A stretch of DNA of 64,000 nucleotides from Ditylenchus dipsaci (GCA_004194705.1 SADC01000153.1:147204-211203); one strand, 5' to 3'; positions 33,455 to 45,208 are shown, counted from the stretch's first letter. A program made the numbers and translations. Notes: a model not told the origin generated them from the letters alone.

Positions 33455-35476
33455 ATTATATTTTTCGGCGGGCTTACCACGTTTTCAACTGTGCCGGAAA
33501 AAAAGAAACCAACCCCTCCCCCCCCCGCTTGGAGTTGAGATGCGCACACCCACATACCTCAGACACAAATCACTCGAAAGTGACTCTAAGGTTTTTGATG
33601 CGGCAGACCCCACCATTAGAAAACTATGTTTAACATGATTTTAGTGTACTGTGTGACTGTCGGTCCCTTTTCATTCTTTTCACCTTCCTATACATCCCTC
33701 ATTCCCTCAAAAATTTAAAAGGTACCAATTAAAAATTTTCAAATTTTGACTAAAAATCATGATATCTCCCCTGTGGTCAGAAAAAAAATTTTCAGTTATT
33801 TATGTTTCGTTGTTGTCATGATATGTTGTCAGTAAAGCGCTTCGTTCTGAGTGTTCGTATAATTATGCACCGGTAATTTTTGCGGATTCTGAACTCAAGC
33901 CAAAAAGTTTACCTATATCGTTTCAACTACAATGTCTAACAATGTCGATAAGAACAGGGTATTTTCTTCGAATATGTAGACGTTTAGGTATGATTTACCT
34001 GTTTTTTATTCAGAGAAAAATCTTGTGAATGAGTGCGCTAGAAAACCCCCCCCCCTTTGTATACTACTGAGTTGGTGTTAGGAAAATAATGAAAATCGAT
34101 TTCTATAAAAAAAACTGACGATCAAGTGACGAATATTGAAAAATACCGGAATTTTCAAAAATTTCGGCATCGGTTTTGGTATTTTTGAAATAGACCAGTC
34201 GGTATTTGGTACGGTATTTTTGGCTAAAATCGGCTCGTTCGGTACGAGCTTTGGTGCGATAAACCGCAACGTTATCGCTTTTATCCAAAAATTTCAAATC
34301 TTACTCAAAGTTACTCGATTTCGGGCACTCGACTTGCCCACTCTACTCGTATTCCTGATATTTATCTCTTCAACTAGTCAAAAGTCTGATTGAGTATATA
34401 GAGCAATGACCACATCTTAGACTTATGCTGCAGCTGATTTAAAAAGCTACAGAGCTCATGTTGCAAAATATGTTTTGAAAATCTGAGCGTTGAGAATCTC
34501 AATTTGAGGGATGGCTCTTTGGAAAAGTTTTCAAGCTGCTTTTTTTAAAAGGTGTACCGTATATTCTCTATTAATAATCCCCCATGGGGATTATTTTTCA
34601 ACCCTCGAAAAATCCGGAAATTGTCAATCGAAAATGGCCTTAAATTTGAAATCCCAGTCAAAAAAGTGGGGGGTGGGGGATTATTAGAGAATATACGGTA
34701 TATCAACACTCAGATTTTGATATCATGATCTGTAAACTGGGTTTTGTAGCTACTTACGATCCTCTTTAAAGGGCTTTTTAAAGGGGCTTTTAATTTTCAA
34801 CCCTGAAAATTTTCGAAATCATGAATAAAAAATGCTTTAACTCTGGAATTCTAGTCAAAAAATGAGGGGTGGGTGTTCATTACAGAGTGGGGGATTAATA
34901 GAGTATATATGGGATATATATATGCTAATATATGCTTTTGAAACTTTTTAGAGTGAAAAAGGTACTTTCTTAGTCACACCCACCGCCCGCTTCCCCGAGA
35001 GGTCAATTCTTCATTTTTACTAGTATGATTATTTTGACCCGGGATTTTCTAACACTAAAAACTGAAGTAAAAATAACAATTAAGTGCAATTCAGTGATAG
35101 GAATTAAATTTAAGACACAAAAAACATTATGAAGCGGCCCGAACACTCCTATTTTTACATAGAAAACACTTTTTTCTTCTTTTATTCTTAGTTTTGCCGC
35201 AGAGAATTATGTTATGTTTCAACTTTGATCAGAAGTTGTGTTTGTTGTTAGGTTTAGGCTTCATATTTGTCTACTTGAATTGTTGATGTTACATCAAAAG
35301 TAAATTTTGTATCTAAACATCCTGTAAATACAAAGTGAAAAGAGGAGAGGAAAAGGGGAGGAGGGCAACTAAACACGTAACCGAAAAGATTCCCAAAAAT
35401 CAACAGGAGGAACTTAAGCGATTTATTTTTTCTAGATACAAGAATGAATACAGAGCTAAAATGGTAAAAAAATACT
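33455..35476. other. Non-coding stretch with MITE relics
   Basis: At 33516-33600 a single arm of the GAGATGCGCACACCCACATACCT repeat occurs (also at 50850-50880). The segment 34078-34340 contains repeated GGTATTTTTG words and CGATTTCGGGCACTCGAC, a hAT-end relic. I find no supported exon except the last bases belonging to the doubtful gene at 35477-36768. Confidence 0.4.
34555..34700. mobile_element. TACCGTATATTCTC-ended MITE
   Basis: TACCGTATATTCTCTATTAA pairs with TTATTAGAGAATATACGGTA. Near the left end ATTTTTCAACCCTCGAAAAAT repeats the family's subterminal hairpin. A second, one-ended copy follows at 34770-34920. Confidence 0.85.
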
Positions 35477-36768
35477 TCACAATAATGATTTTAGTTTGAT
35501 AAGGTCTGCAAGCAGGGCCGCATCTTCAACTTTTTCAGGGAGTGGAGCTATCAGCCTAATTTTCTTAGTCAAAGAGGGATGGTAACCAGGGTGTTATCCT
35601 CAGCCGGCTGACTTCAGCCGGCTGAGCTAAAATTATTGACCCGGCTGACGGCTGAGACTGAGGTAGATTTTTCAGACCTCAGCCTGCTGAGGAAAATTTT
35701 GCATCAAATTTTTGGCGTTTTGCGTTTATTTTTAATTTGCTCGCTTTTGATAGCTGTACATTTTCGTAATCCAGGCTTAAACCAACCATGTTCGATTTGG
35801 AGGGCAGAAAAAGGCACTTATGCCGTTGGGACCCCCCCCCCTCTCAAATTTTTGAAAAGAAATCCAGAAAAAATTTTTCTAAACGATTTTATTGATTAGA
35901 AACTGATAAAAAATGTTTCTTTTATCGTATTGAACAGAAAAAACCAGTTTAGAAGGTGTTTCTGGGTTACTTTTCGAAAATTTAGAGGGGGCCCCAACGG
36001 CATAAGTGCCGAAAAAAAACCTTTAAACACCCTTATATAATTACAGGGTGGCGCAACATAAACGCATGAATAAATTTTCGCCATAACTTTTTAATTTGAG
36101 GTACTTTGACGAGATCTTTTTTTTTATTCGAAAGCTCAATGAATGAGAAATCGAATGACACCAAACATGCAAAGAATTCTTTATTTGAACACACCCAATT
36201 TTAACGGAAAAAATAACAATGATTTTCACTCATATTCCTGTTCTGTACTTTTCCCATTCACTTCTAGGCAGTATTCGAGGCGAGTTTGCGGCATCGCTTT
36301 GAAGAAGTCGACTTCGGCACTTTAGCATGAATCCCGAGCTCCCTGCGATATCGAACGCCAAAATTGGCCACGCTTTTGCCTTCCTCAATGAACATTTCGA
36401 CGCACTTTGCCTTCTTTTGAGCACTGTAGACCATGGCTAAAAGAAGAAAAAATAAATTTTCAATCAAACATGTTTAACAGTGATAACAAACACGAAAATC
36501 AATAAGTTTGGTGTCATTCGATTTCTCATTCATTCAGCTTTCGAATAAAAAAAGGATCTCGTCTAAGTGCCTCAAATTTAAAAGTTATGGCGAAAATTCA
36601 TTCATGCGTTTATGTTGCGCCACCCTGTAAAACTAATAAAACAATTTATGAACAGCTTTTTTCATTTTCAATATTTTTACAGATCTGATTTGTTTCATCC
36701 GCACATATCATAGTTGATTTGGTATCGTTAATAAGCTTGAGTAGATCTGCCTTGGTTGGAAAGAACAT
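35477..36768 (-). CDS. Possible two-exon gene, unknown function
   Basis: Exon 1 (36681-36768) starts ATG: MFFPTKADLLKLINDTKST, then ICADETNQI, ending at GTAAAA. A distant exon (35477-35586) on the same strand reads PSLTKKIRLIAPLPEKVEDA, ALLADLIKLKSLL and stops. Both look like real protein and the two helices (LLKLINDTKS, LLADLIKLKS) resemble each other. Between them lie MITEs at 35813-36010 and 36044-36627. The second exon is cut at 35587 by sequence starting CAGGGTGTTATCC. I cannot show that the exons belong together. Confidence 0.3.
35813..36010. repeat. Inverted repeat, GGCACTTATGCCG ends
   Basis: GGCACTTATGCCGTTGGGAC at the left and the complement at the right; inner TTTTCTGGATTT-type segments also pair. 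No coding sequence. Confidence 0.75.
36044..36627. mobile_element. Tc1/mariner-like element, CAGGGTGGCGCAAC ends
   Basis: TA flanks both ends. Inverted repeats of about 150 bases start CAGGGTGGCGCAACATAAAC. The interior keeps the first codons of a transposase (36264-36434). The element is deleted for the catalytic part and so is non-autonomous. Confidence 0.88.
36264..36434 (-). pseudogene. N-terminal helix-turn-helix of a transposase
   Basis: From ATG 36434 to TAG at 36264, 56 residues: MVYSAQKKAKCVEMFIEEGK, then VANFGVRYRRELGIHAKVPK. This is the helix-turn-helix that opens many invertebrate mariner-like transposases (the pattern ...K...V..Y...GK......YR...G....P). The rest of the protein, including the DDE/DDD core, is absent. 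It lies inside the long inverted repeats at 36044-36627. Confidence 0.72.
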
Positions 36769-37063
36769 AATGACAAAAATGGACAATGGGTTTGGAGTAG
36801 GACGGATACCAATTTTAATTATATTTTCACAGCACTAAAACCTCAGGATGAATAGAATTGGTTGAAATCACTCATTAAAATCAGGTTTGAAAAATACCGT
36901 TCCGATTTCTGAAATAACTCCACAACTGGTTCTGAAAATTAGTTCAAAGTATCCCACTGCTGGAGATTTCTCTAGTTCAGTTGTAATATCGACTTCATTT
37001 TATCTTTTCGTCCAATTTGGAAGATTTTTAGACATTCTCCATCTTAAAAAATGATTAAAAGAA

Positions 37064-37895
37064 GCATACTTGTTGATGATAATGAGGATTGGCAAATTCA
37101 AATGCGCGCGGGACACCTTTTTACTCCAAAATACTTTTTCATTTATGCATACATACTTTTTTCTAATAAGTGCTCACCCCTAACTTTGAGGACCTCTGTC
37201 TCAGCCCAGAGCAAATATTTTGCTAATATGTTTTTTGCGTTTTCTTAACCCCCACGAGCTTTACTGATTCCGCGTTTTAGATTTCGGTTGAGCACTCAAA
37301 ATATCGAGACCGACCCCAAACTTTTCAAATTTTTGGGGTTTGAAAAATAAGCGCCCATGGGCTCTTATAAGAAGAAATACGGTAAGTGGTATACCAAAAA
37401 AAATATATATCGTGTATCGACATGAATGATCCAAAATAACAAAGCAGACTCGAAAATCAAACTTGAGAACGAAAATCCCTACACAACGCTACTTTACCAC
37501 TAAACTACTTGTTGGTTTTTTTGATATACAGTGGACACTCCCGGCAACGAACACCGCAAAAGTTCGTTCCCGACTAGGCTCGGACACTTTTTATAACTCA
37601 GCTTATGAGATCTTTTCTCGAACTTATAAGAGGATAAGAACTAGAAACTGATAAGAGCTGAAAGAGGTCCGCTTTAAAATGCCAATTTGTTCGTCTTTAA
37701 GAAAAACGGTCGACAAAATCAGAATCCAAGCAGCTTCGTGGGGTGATTGTCGATCTTAGGTTTGATTCATTGTCTGCTCTGATATTTTTGATTATTTATT
37801 ATCGAAACATATGAACGATAAAAAATCAAACTACAAAAAGTGTCCCGCGCTTTTTTCAGTTAGCCAAATTCTCATTATCATCAACAACTATGGTC
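37064..37895. mobile_element. TIR element with tRNA-like core and nested pieces
   Basis: Ends GCATACTTGTTGATGATAAT and ATCATCAACAACTATGGTC, with inner GGCAAATTCAAATGCGCGCG, match the family at 22391-22712. At 37440-37515 (minus) there is TAGTTTAGTGGTAAAG as A-box and AGTTTGATTTT as a weak B-box. A fragment of the CAGTC/GTTCGTTCCCG element follows (37525-37600). Confidence 0.7.
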
Positions 37896-38750
37896 ATTTG
37901 AAGAGGCATGCCTGTTGCCAATGAGAATATTTCGAACGGCATGTACCGATTCCACTTTGCAGATTTTTCATTTTCAGCCAAAAATCTCGAGATCGAATTC
38001 CAAATTTTCCAATTTTCGGGAGATTGAAAAATAAGCGCACCGGTGCGCCTATTAGAGGAAATACGGTACAAATTTCAGCTCTAGTAACGAATAACGCTCC
38101 GCTCCTCCTCTCCCAAAAATCTGACCTTTTCAAAATACAGTCGACTCTCCATATAGGATACACCTTGGAAACCGGGCCTAGGTGTATCTTATAAAGAGTG
38201 TCAGTTTGCCCTTATTTCCTGAACCGCGACTAGATCGGCGAAAAATTTGCAGGTTCAAGTTCAAGTTAGGGGGCCTCATTTTCGAGTGAGTGTGGGAGGT
38301 GGTCTCAGGTACAAGTGAGGGGGAAGGGCTTTTTTCTGGGCACCTGGGTACTTTGGGCACTTTTAGTAAAGTTAAAAATTAGGGCACTTATGCACTTCGG
38401 GGGCGGGGAAGCATTTCATATTTATTTGAGAGAAGTGTTTAAACATCTCCTCAGTAAGTCTGAGAATGATATTAATGCTATTTTCTGACACTTTCCTAAA
38501 TACAAAATCGATTTTTTGAAAAAAAATCGACTAAAATTTAAGTTTTTTGGGTACTAAGACGAATCACGATTGTGGTCAATTTTTGGTCAAAAAGTCATTC
38601 TTTAAAGGACCATACTTGTTGATGCAAATTAAAAATTTGGCAAATTCAAATGCTCGTGGGACACTTCTTTTTCGTCTCGCACTCTACTCTTTGCAGTTAC
38701 CGTATTCTCTCCAATAGAACCACACTCTCTATTAGAACCACACCCCTTAA

Positions 38751-39031
38751 GACTCTCAAGCTGCGCCAACGGCCGTCAAACTCCGATGGATTGTCGAGGC
38801 CTGGGAGAATCTCTCGAAGGAGCTCATAATTAAGTCATTCAAATCGTGCGGAGTTTTTAATGTGACCGATGGATGTGAAGACGACGCCATTCACTGCTTC
38901 AAGAAAGTTGGGCCGGTTCCGGGTGGTCGAGGCAAGGTGAAGCTCGCGCAAGATGAGAAAAAGTTGGCTGAGCAGATACAAGTAATCGATTTTGAGAAAG
39001 CGCAAGAAAATAAGTTTAATAATAAAGATAT
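38751..39031 (+). pseudogene. C-terminal fragment of a pogo/Tigger-like transposase
   Basis: The plus frame reads AAPTAVKLRWIVEAWENLSK, ELIIKSFKSCGVFN, TDGCEDDAIHCFKK and then a basic tail. The pattern Trp-Ile..Ala-Trp...Ile..SFK.CG is the end of the DDE_1 domain of pogo/Tigger/CENP-B-like transposases. No upstream catalytic Asp residues are present and the 39040 MITE cuts off the end. Its base composition is visibly less AT-rich than the surroundings. Confidence 0.75.
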
Positions 39032-39039
39032 TTCTAGAG

Positions 39040-39371
39040 CAGGGCTGTACCGGATACCAAAAATATCGGATCGGATATCGGATACCGGATATGGAAAAAT
39101 ATCGGATCGGATATCGGATACCGGATATGAAAAAGTGCCGGATATCGGTTATCGGATATCGGATTTCGGATATTTTTGACAAAATTTTGAAAAAAAAATT
39201 GAAAAATTTTTCTAAATTTCAAAAAAGTTTTAAAAAAATTTTTCCGAAAATCGGCCATTTTTTCGGATATCGGATACCGGATATCGGATGTCAAAAAGTG
39301 CCGGATATCGGATATCGGATGTCGGATATCGGATATCGGATGTCGGATATCGGATATCCGGTACAGCCCTG
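39040..39371. mobile_element. hAT-type MITE made of ATATCGGAT repeats
   Basis: A perfect 8-base duplication TTCTAGAG flanks it (39032-39039, 39372-39379). Ends CAGGGCTGTACCGGATA and complement carry the CAGGG start common in hAT. The inside is a satellite-like array of GGATATCGGATACC and GGATATCGGATGTC words in both orientations. Confidence 0.92.
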
Positions 39372-39940
39372 TTCTAGAGTGTTGATGAGTTTGGGGACCT
39401 GCTCTGGTTTGGGGGAGGGGGGCGCCCATTTTTACTAAATCTTTATTTTTTAGGTTGATCAAAGTCGATTATGGTGACCAGGGTGACAATAATCACCTTG
39501 ATCAACGAAATTACTTATTAAACTATTTATATAGATTATCGAGATAATCATGACTGCCATAATCAACAAAAATCAATAAAAAGTATAGTATAAATGAGCG
39601 TCCCCCCTAACCAGAACAAGTCCGAATTTTGTTGTAAAAAAGGATTTATGCGCGTATGCTGCAATTCTTGAATATGTTCAGAAGGTTGAAAAATAGAACC
39701 ACACTCTCTATTAGAACCACACTCTCTAATAGAACCACACCCCCAAGGGGGTTGAAAAATAGAACCACATGTGGTTCTATTAGAGAGAATACGGTATTTC
39801 GAGCGACTCAAAGAAGTACAGTAAGAGTAGTGTCCCGCGCGCATTTGAGTTTGCCAAATTTTTATGTGCATCACCAAGTATGGTCCTTTAAATGTAGTTT
39901 TTTGTGCAGGAGAGTGTCATAAAATAGCTTTTTATCGTTT

Positions 39941-40513
39941 TTAGCGAATAAAAATCACAAAGAGACGTTTTGACATTATTATCAAATTAATGTAAAATGC
40001 GCCACCGAAGTGCATAAGTACCGAAACTAGTTTTTCGAGAGTTTGTGTCGGATACTCGGTACCGTAAGTGGGTCTGTGGGTCTGGGACCCGGAATTTGAA
40101 GTTATGACCGAAGGTGAAGTGAGTATGGTGCTGACCGAGATGGAAGGTTGTAATATGACCCGAGGCGGTGTGATGTTGATGGATGTTATGAAGATCGATG
40201 TTGAACTTGGATAAGTTGAACCGATCAGGGTGCAGGGCGCCGCGGTGGTTTTTTTATGGCGGTGGTTCTCGACTGCGGTGACTGAATCACCGCAACTCAC
40301 GAAGTAGAAGATCCGACCTCTGAGGTTCAGCACGAAGGTTGGCCGTTCCACACGATCAATAAGAAGAAGAAAGAAAATGTGAGAATCTCTGTGATGTATG
40401 TGGTGTTGTAGTGTATGTTCGGGTAATGAACTGTGTGTGGACGGTGCAAAATGTGCAGTAAACGTTACTTTATGCAATAAGTGGTGCAAAAAATAAAAGC
40501 AAATTTTACTCAA
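39941..40513 (-). other. Long open frame of unclear nature
   Basis: A 190-codon frame stays open on the minus strand in sequence that is less AT-rich than its surroundings. Composition is Thr/Ser/Ile/His-rich with no domain, no convincing start, and ends inside AT-rich flanks. It could be a non-coding part of an old element such as a long terminal repeat; I saw no matching second copy in the window. Confidence 0.25.
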
Positions 40514-40535
40514 AATTGCAGTGTCAATAAAGAAC

Positions 40536-40645
40536 GGGCAGCCGACGATTGCGCAAAATCAAATTGCGCAAATTCACATTGCGCAATTTGAACATTGCGC
40601 AATGTGAATTTGCGCAATTTGATTTTGCGCCATCGTCGGCTGCCC
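40536..40645. repeat. 110-base near-perfect hairpin
   Basis: GGGCAGCCGACGATTGCGCA pairs with its complement at the other end; the arms are made of ATTGCGCAA words and meet at an 8-base loop near 40590. Shorter relics of the GCGCAATT word appear at 10095-10165. Confidence 0.88.
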
Positions 40646-40811
40646 TAAATAACGTATCAAGCAAAAAAAGTAAAAATTTAATCTAGTAAGGTTCGAAAAA
40701 GTCGAAATTTTGAATTATTTTGCTGAAAATTACTTAATCCATACCTTTATTGACATGTAGATAGCCTGAAATTTTTAACCTTTTAAAAAATGACATTTGA
40801 AAAGGCTCAAA

Positions 40812-41180
40812 TTGTATTCTTTTACCCTGTCAAATCGTAAAAACGTATTTTTATCTACAAAGTATCAAATTTTTTAACATTTTCACATCAAAATGTAGCC
40901 TTGGATCTCGGATTTCTAACAAGCTATCTGACTATGAATTTCTGAGATTTCAAAAAGTTGGAGAAAAAAGGGTTTGTATGGACCAAATTTTTTGAAAAAT
41001 TTGGTCCATACAAAGACTTTTTTCTCCAACTTTTTGAAATCTCAGAAAGACAGTCGATAGTTTGTTAGAAATCCGAGATCCAGGGCTACATTTTGAGGTA
41101 AAAATTCGAAAAAAAACGTTAAAGAATACCCAAGAGAAAATATTTTTACGATTTGACGGGGTAAAAAATAATTTGACGGG
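40812..41180. repeat. Fold-back repeat centred near 40995
   Basis: The inner stem GTATGGACCAAATTTTTTG / CAAAAAATTTGGTCCATAC is perfect and is extended by AAAAAGTTGGAGAAAAAA, CTCGGATTTCTAAC and ATCAAAATGTAGCC segments, each with its complement on the other side, out to CCTGTCAAATCGTAAAAA. Arms total about 180 bases. Confidence 0.85.
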
Positions 41181-42300
41181 GAAAGTACTTACAGCCATTT
41201 TTAAATAAGTCTCAAAAATTCAAAAAAATATTTCAATGGTTTATTTTTAAAATAGGAACCTTTCAAATTCGACTCACAAATTTCAAAATTTACGCAAAAT
41301 TTTTGGGAGAAGTATAAAATGTAACCTTCATCCAAAAATGTCCAGAATAACGGTTTTAGGATGTTTTGACTTGCTTTTCACATAGAAAACGGCCAAAGAA
41401 ATTTCGGAAAGGTGTTTTTGGTTAAAAATTCGATTTTTTTGGCCATGGTCCCCCAAGCTAATAAATCCAGAAAATTATGAATTTTTTTCAACTTGGTGCC
41501 AAAACATTTTCAACATTCGACCTTCGCTGATCCTGGTTCACGATTTTGTGCTGAACACGAGAATGCTAATCACGGCCTTATCGGAAAAAAAACATTCAAA
41601 ATTCTGGAAAGCAGGAAACGAAATCCGGAATAAACTTGATATCACGGGAAAAGTAATACGGAAAAGAGAACAAAAATCCGGAAAACGGAAATAGGGAAAC
41701 GGAATTGGAAACTTACAGGTACTTAAATAATTCGACTTTGCAATTATGTTTAAAATCATTTTTAAATTATTTCAAAGTCAATTTAAACCCAAATTTTGAC
41801 AAACAAAAAAGTTGACTGAAAACTTCGCCTTGGCGCACCAAGGCAGAAAATTAGGGTGGTGCGGAATTCAGGTATGTCTTTTCTTTCACAATCACTTGAA
41901 TCAGCCCGGTCTGTTAACACGCCCCCCCACCCTCCTCAACTCTGGATACCTATATCTCAGCCCGCAGAGATTTTTTCGGAAAGCTGTTTAATGCGTTTTC
42001 TTAGTTGGAGCGAGCTTAACCGACTCTATTTATTAAATTTTGGTTGGGCACACGAAAATCTCGAAATCGACACCCAAATTTTTCGATTTTTGGGCATCCG
42101 AAAAAAAACAACCCGGGGAGTAATTACAGGAAATAAAGTATCTGTAAGTCACCTGTAGCTGTTATGTTCCCACAACTAAATTGTCCTAGTATTCGTAGCA
42201 AAAAGTCACTAGTTTGGGAAATTGTCAAGTTTATTAAGAAAATTAAAGAAATAATAAAGAATGGTGCGCAGAACATCTTTAAGAAGAAATTTTTTTTATA
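41181..42300. other. Non-coding stretch
   Basis: Contains CGGAAAACGGAAATAGGG-type simple repeats at 41620-41720, a CTTGGCGCACCAAGGC word at 41828, and one terminus of a TAATTACAGGAAATA-type MITE at 42118-42140 whose partner I could not place. No exon supported. Confidence 0.4.
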
Positions 42301-42553
42301 CAGTCGACTCTCGATTTTTCTGCCTTTTCTCCGTGTCGGGCATGGGCATGCCCCTTTAAATTGAGGTTTGCTTTTTGAGTAGTAAAATTATTTAATTATT
42401 AAAAAATAATCGGCATAATTAAAATCCTTGCAATATTTGCAACCAGACTGTCAAAACAAAACTGGCGAAAAATTTGATAAATCGGGCTAAAAAAAGTGTC
42501 AGACCCTAAGTGGGAACGACCTTTTTTGGGGTCCTTAAATATAGAGTCGACTG
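42301..42553. mobile_element. CAGTCGACTCTCG-ended mariner-type MITE
   Basis: TA on both sides; ends CAGTCGACTCTCGATTTTTC and complement. The right half matches the palindrome at 8599-9022 (AGTGTCAGACCCTAAGTGGG, GACTGTCAAAACAAAACTGG) with substitutions. Confidence 0.75.
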
Positions 42554-42819
42554 TATAAATACGAAAAAAATCTAATAATTATTTTTTACGAATGAGCACT
42601 TGAACATACCATTAGAACAAAATTATTCAATTAATTGAATATTCTATCTATTGTTTCTGGCTTTGGCTAGTGGCTTTTCAGTGGAAATACACGCTGATTG
42701 CAATAATATGCAAATAGATTTTTAAAAAAGTGGATGAATTGACAAGTCTACGAAAATAAAAATAAACAAAACTGGAAATTAGGTTGGATCAGGCATCTTT
42801 TTTGCCTCAATTTTTTACA

Positions 42820-43030
42820 ACTTTTGTACGCCCACCTGGGTACCACCACCCGGCTACTATAGTTGCATCGCCACCACAGCCACCGCTAGCATCGACGCCA
42901 GGCAGTGGCTTTAAAGAAAAATAAGGTGGTGGTATTTTGAAGTTGCCCGACTGTTCTGGGCACGACCACCTGGGTGCCACCGACTGGATGCCACTACATG
43001 GGTACCACCAATTCGGTACCACTATTCATA
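42820..43030. repeat. CCACCTGGGTACCACC low-complexity region
   Basis: Words CACCTGGGTACCACC, GGGTGCCACC and ACCACCACCC recur. A similar GGTGGTGCGCAGGTGGT and GATGGTACCC region is found at 60240-60440. The minus frame over it (Gly/Trp/Tyr-rich) is a by-product of the repeats. Confidence 0.5.
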
Positions 43031-43312
43031 TAAAACTTGAAGGAGGTAAAAAAATCGTTCAACTACTGCCAAAGAATTAGGGCGCTAATTCAATTTTTGA
43101 GTTTTTATATACTGAAATGTGTTTTTTAACTAAAAGCGCATACCGTGATTACTTTAAAGAGCGCCCATGATCGCTCGCTTTTCAACCTCCCTGAAGACGT
43201 GGGCGCTTATTAGAGAGTGGGCGGTTATTTTTCAACTTTTTACTTTTTTTTTTTAAATATTGCTCAAATATGTGAAATTGTGTATCATGCAGTGTTGTAA
43301 GCAGTGTTTCCA

Positions 43313-43490
43313 AAAAACCGAAACGGAATGCCAAAAGTAGAAGCAGAAACCGAAATTCGATTTCTGCTTTCGGTTTATGCTTATGAAACTTTCGGTTTCG
43401 GTTTTTAAAACTTTCGGTTTCTGCTTTCGGTTTCGGTTTTTCAAAGCTTTCTGCTTCTGCTTTTTATTTCTGCTTTTAAAAATAATTTTT
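43313..43490. repeat. TTTCGGTTTCTGC simple repeat
   Basis: Tandem variants of CTTTCGGTTTCGGTTTTTAA and TTCTGCTTC fill 180 bases, flanked on the left by a short inverted segment (CAGAAACCGAAATTCGATTT). The Lys-rich minus frame here is spurious. Confidence 0.75.
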
Positions 43491-43893
43491 TCGATCATAT
43501 ATTTCTGAATATTATGTGAACTTTGTTTTTTTTCTGTGGATATTCGTGTGGATCAAGACAATAGGATGTCTGGTACTTGTGGCTGCTTGTCATTGCTGTA
43601 ACTTGGACTTCATACCCGAAACCGATTTTTTCCCACTAATTTTCAGCAAACTTTATCGTATTTCATTAGCAAAACTTTATAAGTGTCATACAATTTTTTT
43701 CAGCACCGAGTACAGTCGGGGGCAGGATAAGCTTAAAAGAACTGAATTTGTCTGGTCACCAAAAAATTTCAAGAATTTCGTTTTCTCCTTCTGAGCTTCT
43801 CGCTCAACTCAGTTACATCTGTTTCTCGCTCGGAGCTTTTTTCCTAACAATGCATGTAACTGTAACAATCATCATACTTTTATAAATTTGATT

Positions 43894-44164
43894 TCATAAT
43901 AAGAATTTCCACAAGGCAATAGCAGTGCTAGTAGCTAAAACACTGCTAGAAATAGGTAAACGGCCAGCCGTGTGAGATTTATTTGATGAATTGATAAAAA
44001 TAGTAGTGGTGATAGGGTCTTTAGAAGCTTCACCAGTTGTAGACGTAACTTTAGCGAATGTCGTTTCTCTGAAAAATAAAGCGCTACTCAATAACCAAAT
44101 ATTAACTGGTGCGTAAAAAGTTCCCGGACAATCTTTGAGCTCGTTATTGAACGTAAAATGATTC
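43894..44164 (-). CDS. C-terminal exon of a GPI-type secreted protein
   Basis: After a TTCTTATAG acceptor the frame reads FTFNNELKDCPGTFYAP, a short hydrophobic stretch, then a Ser/Thr-rich segment (AKVTSTTGEASKDPITTT) and a hydrophobic end, SSSVLATSTAIALWKFLL, stop at 43894. The tail aligns with that of the gene at 28476 (LATCTAFAL against LATSTAIAL) and KDCP resembles its LCP exon. It therefore looks like another member of the secreted family. Upstream exons were not identified. Confidence 0.45.
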
Positions 44165-45115
44165 CTATAAGAAAATTTCAAAACGCAGGTTTTGTAGCTC
44201 TATTCATCTTCTTTCCGATAGTACCGTATTTCCTGTAATTTGCCACTCTTTTTTCTGACTTTTTTTCTAACTAGTTTGTCCAAAATTTAATGTTTTTTCT
44301 GAATCCATGATAAAAAAACGTGTCGGATGGCTTTTTACCCACAGTAAGACAGGGTTTTCTCTAAAAAGTTGTTTTAAAAAACTTGAATTTCGTTTAAATT
44401 GCCGCCTTTTTAACCAAAACTTGCCTTATATTCAAAAAATAATAACACTTAACAATAATAACACGATATGATAAATGATTTTTTTTTTAATTTCAAAAAA
44501 TTTGGCTTTTTAGAAAATGCCAAAAAATACATCAAAAGTTTGGTGTGCACACTTTTTCGCTTCACAGAAAAGAAGTTGTTGTTACCAACCTTTTTTTGAA
44601 TTTTTTTTTGTTCATCTTGTGCAAAATTAGTTGCTCTTTCTGAATCTGCAATAAAAAACGTTCCAGGGCACTTTTAAGATAGTGAAAAATAGGTTTTTAG
44701 CTGAGAATTTTTGTTTTGGAAAATATGATTTTTGTGTAGATTGTCAATTTTTTCTGGAAAAATTGACCGATATGCAAATATCATTATCACCATAAGAAAG
44801 TCCGCGTAGAATGGTAAAAAATGTGTAGGGGTCCTGTAATAAAAATGAAAAGCTGTGTTCTCAAGAAAGAAAACATCCACATTCAGATCTTCGACACAGG
44901 TCAAATTTCAAAATGGCCGTATCTCATCATCCAAGTATGAAGTTGGCGTTCTGTCAAAAGTAAACATACTAAAAATTAGTTCCTCTTTCGAATGAGACCA
45001 AAATTAGAATTTTCGAAAAAATTGAGGAAACGAGGAGTGGTCCAGTTTTACAGAAAATGCCTTTTAAATAAAGTTCATATATAATTTAGAAGACGGAAAA
45101 AGGAACTACAAAACC
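44165..45115. other. Non-coding stretch
   Basis: A single TACCGTATTTCCTGTAATTT terminus begins at 44222. The rest is AT-rich. A minus frame at 44674-44904 is open but has no domain. Some of this may be intron of the secreted genes on the minus strand. Confidence 0.35.
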
Positions 45116-45208
45116 ATGTGTTCGGATTTATTTTGCAATTTTAAAATAATTACTAAAAATGAGCTAGAAAAGTCTCCACGGACTTTCGGACCACCCGTTA
45201 TAGCTTAC

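Larger units (their letters stand above)
38698..39796 (+). mobile_element. TACCGTATTC-ended element with pogo-like coding remnant
   Basis: Ends TACCGTATTCTCTCCAATAG and TATTAGAGAGAATACGGTA. AGAACCACACTCTCTATT repeats near both ends. It holds a C-terminal piece of a pogo-type transposase at 38751-39031, which is the best clue to what mobilises the many TACCGTATT MITEs here. Confidence 0.82.
38601..39892. mobile_element. Large member of the CATACTTG TIR family
   Basis: Ends TTTAAAGGACCATACTTGTT and ACCAAGTATGGTCCTTTAAA are inverted. It encloses a pogo-like element (38698-39796), which in turn encloses a hAT-type MITE (39040-39371): three levels of nesting. Confidence 0.75.

Noticed and set aside
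38835..39462. Overlapping frames rich in RYPISDIRYP on both strands
   Set aside because: They read the GGATATCGGAT words of the 39040-39371 MITE.
43516..43794. Plus frame with a signal-peptide-like start
   Set aside because: Starts at GTG, no splice or domain support, and the C-terminal half is AT-rich noise.
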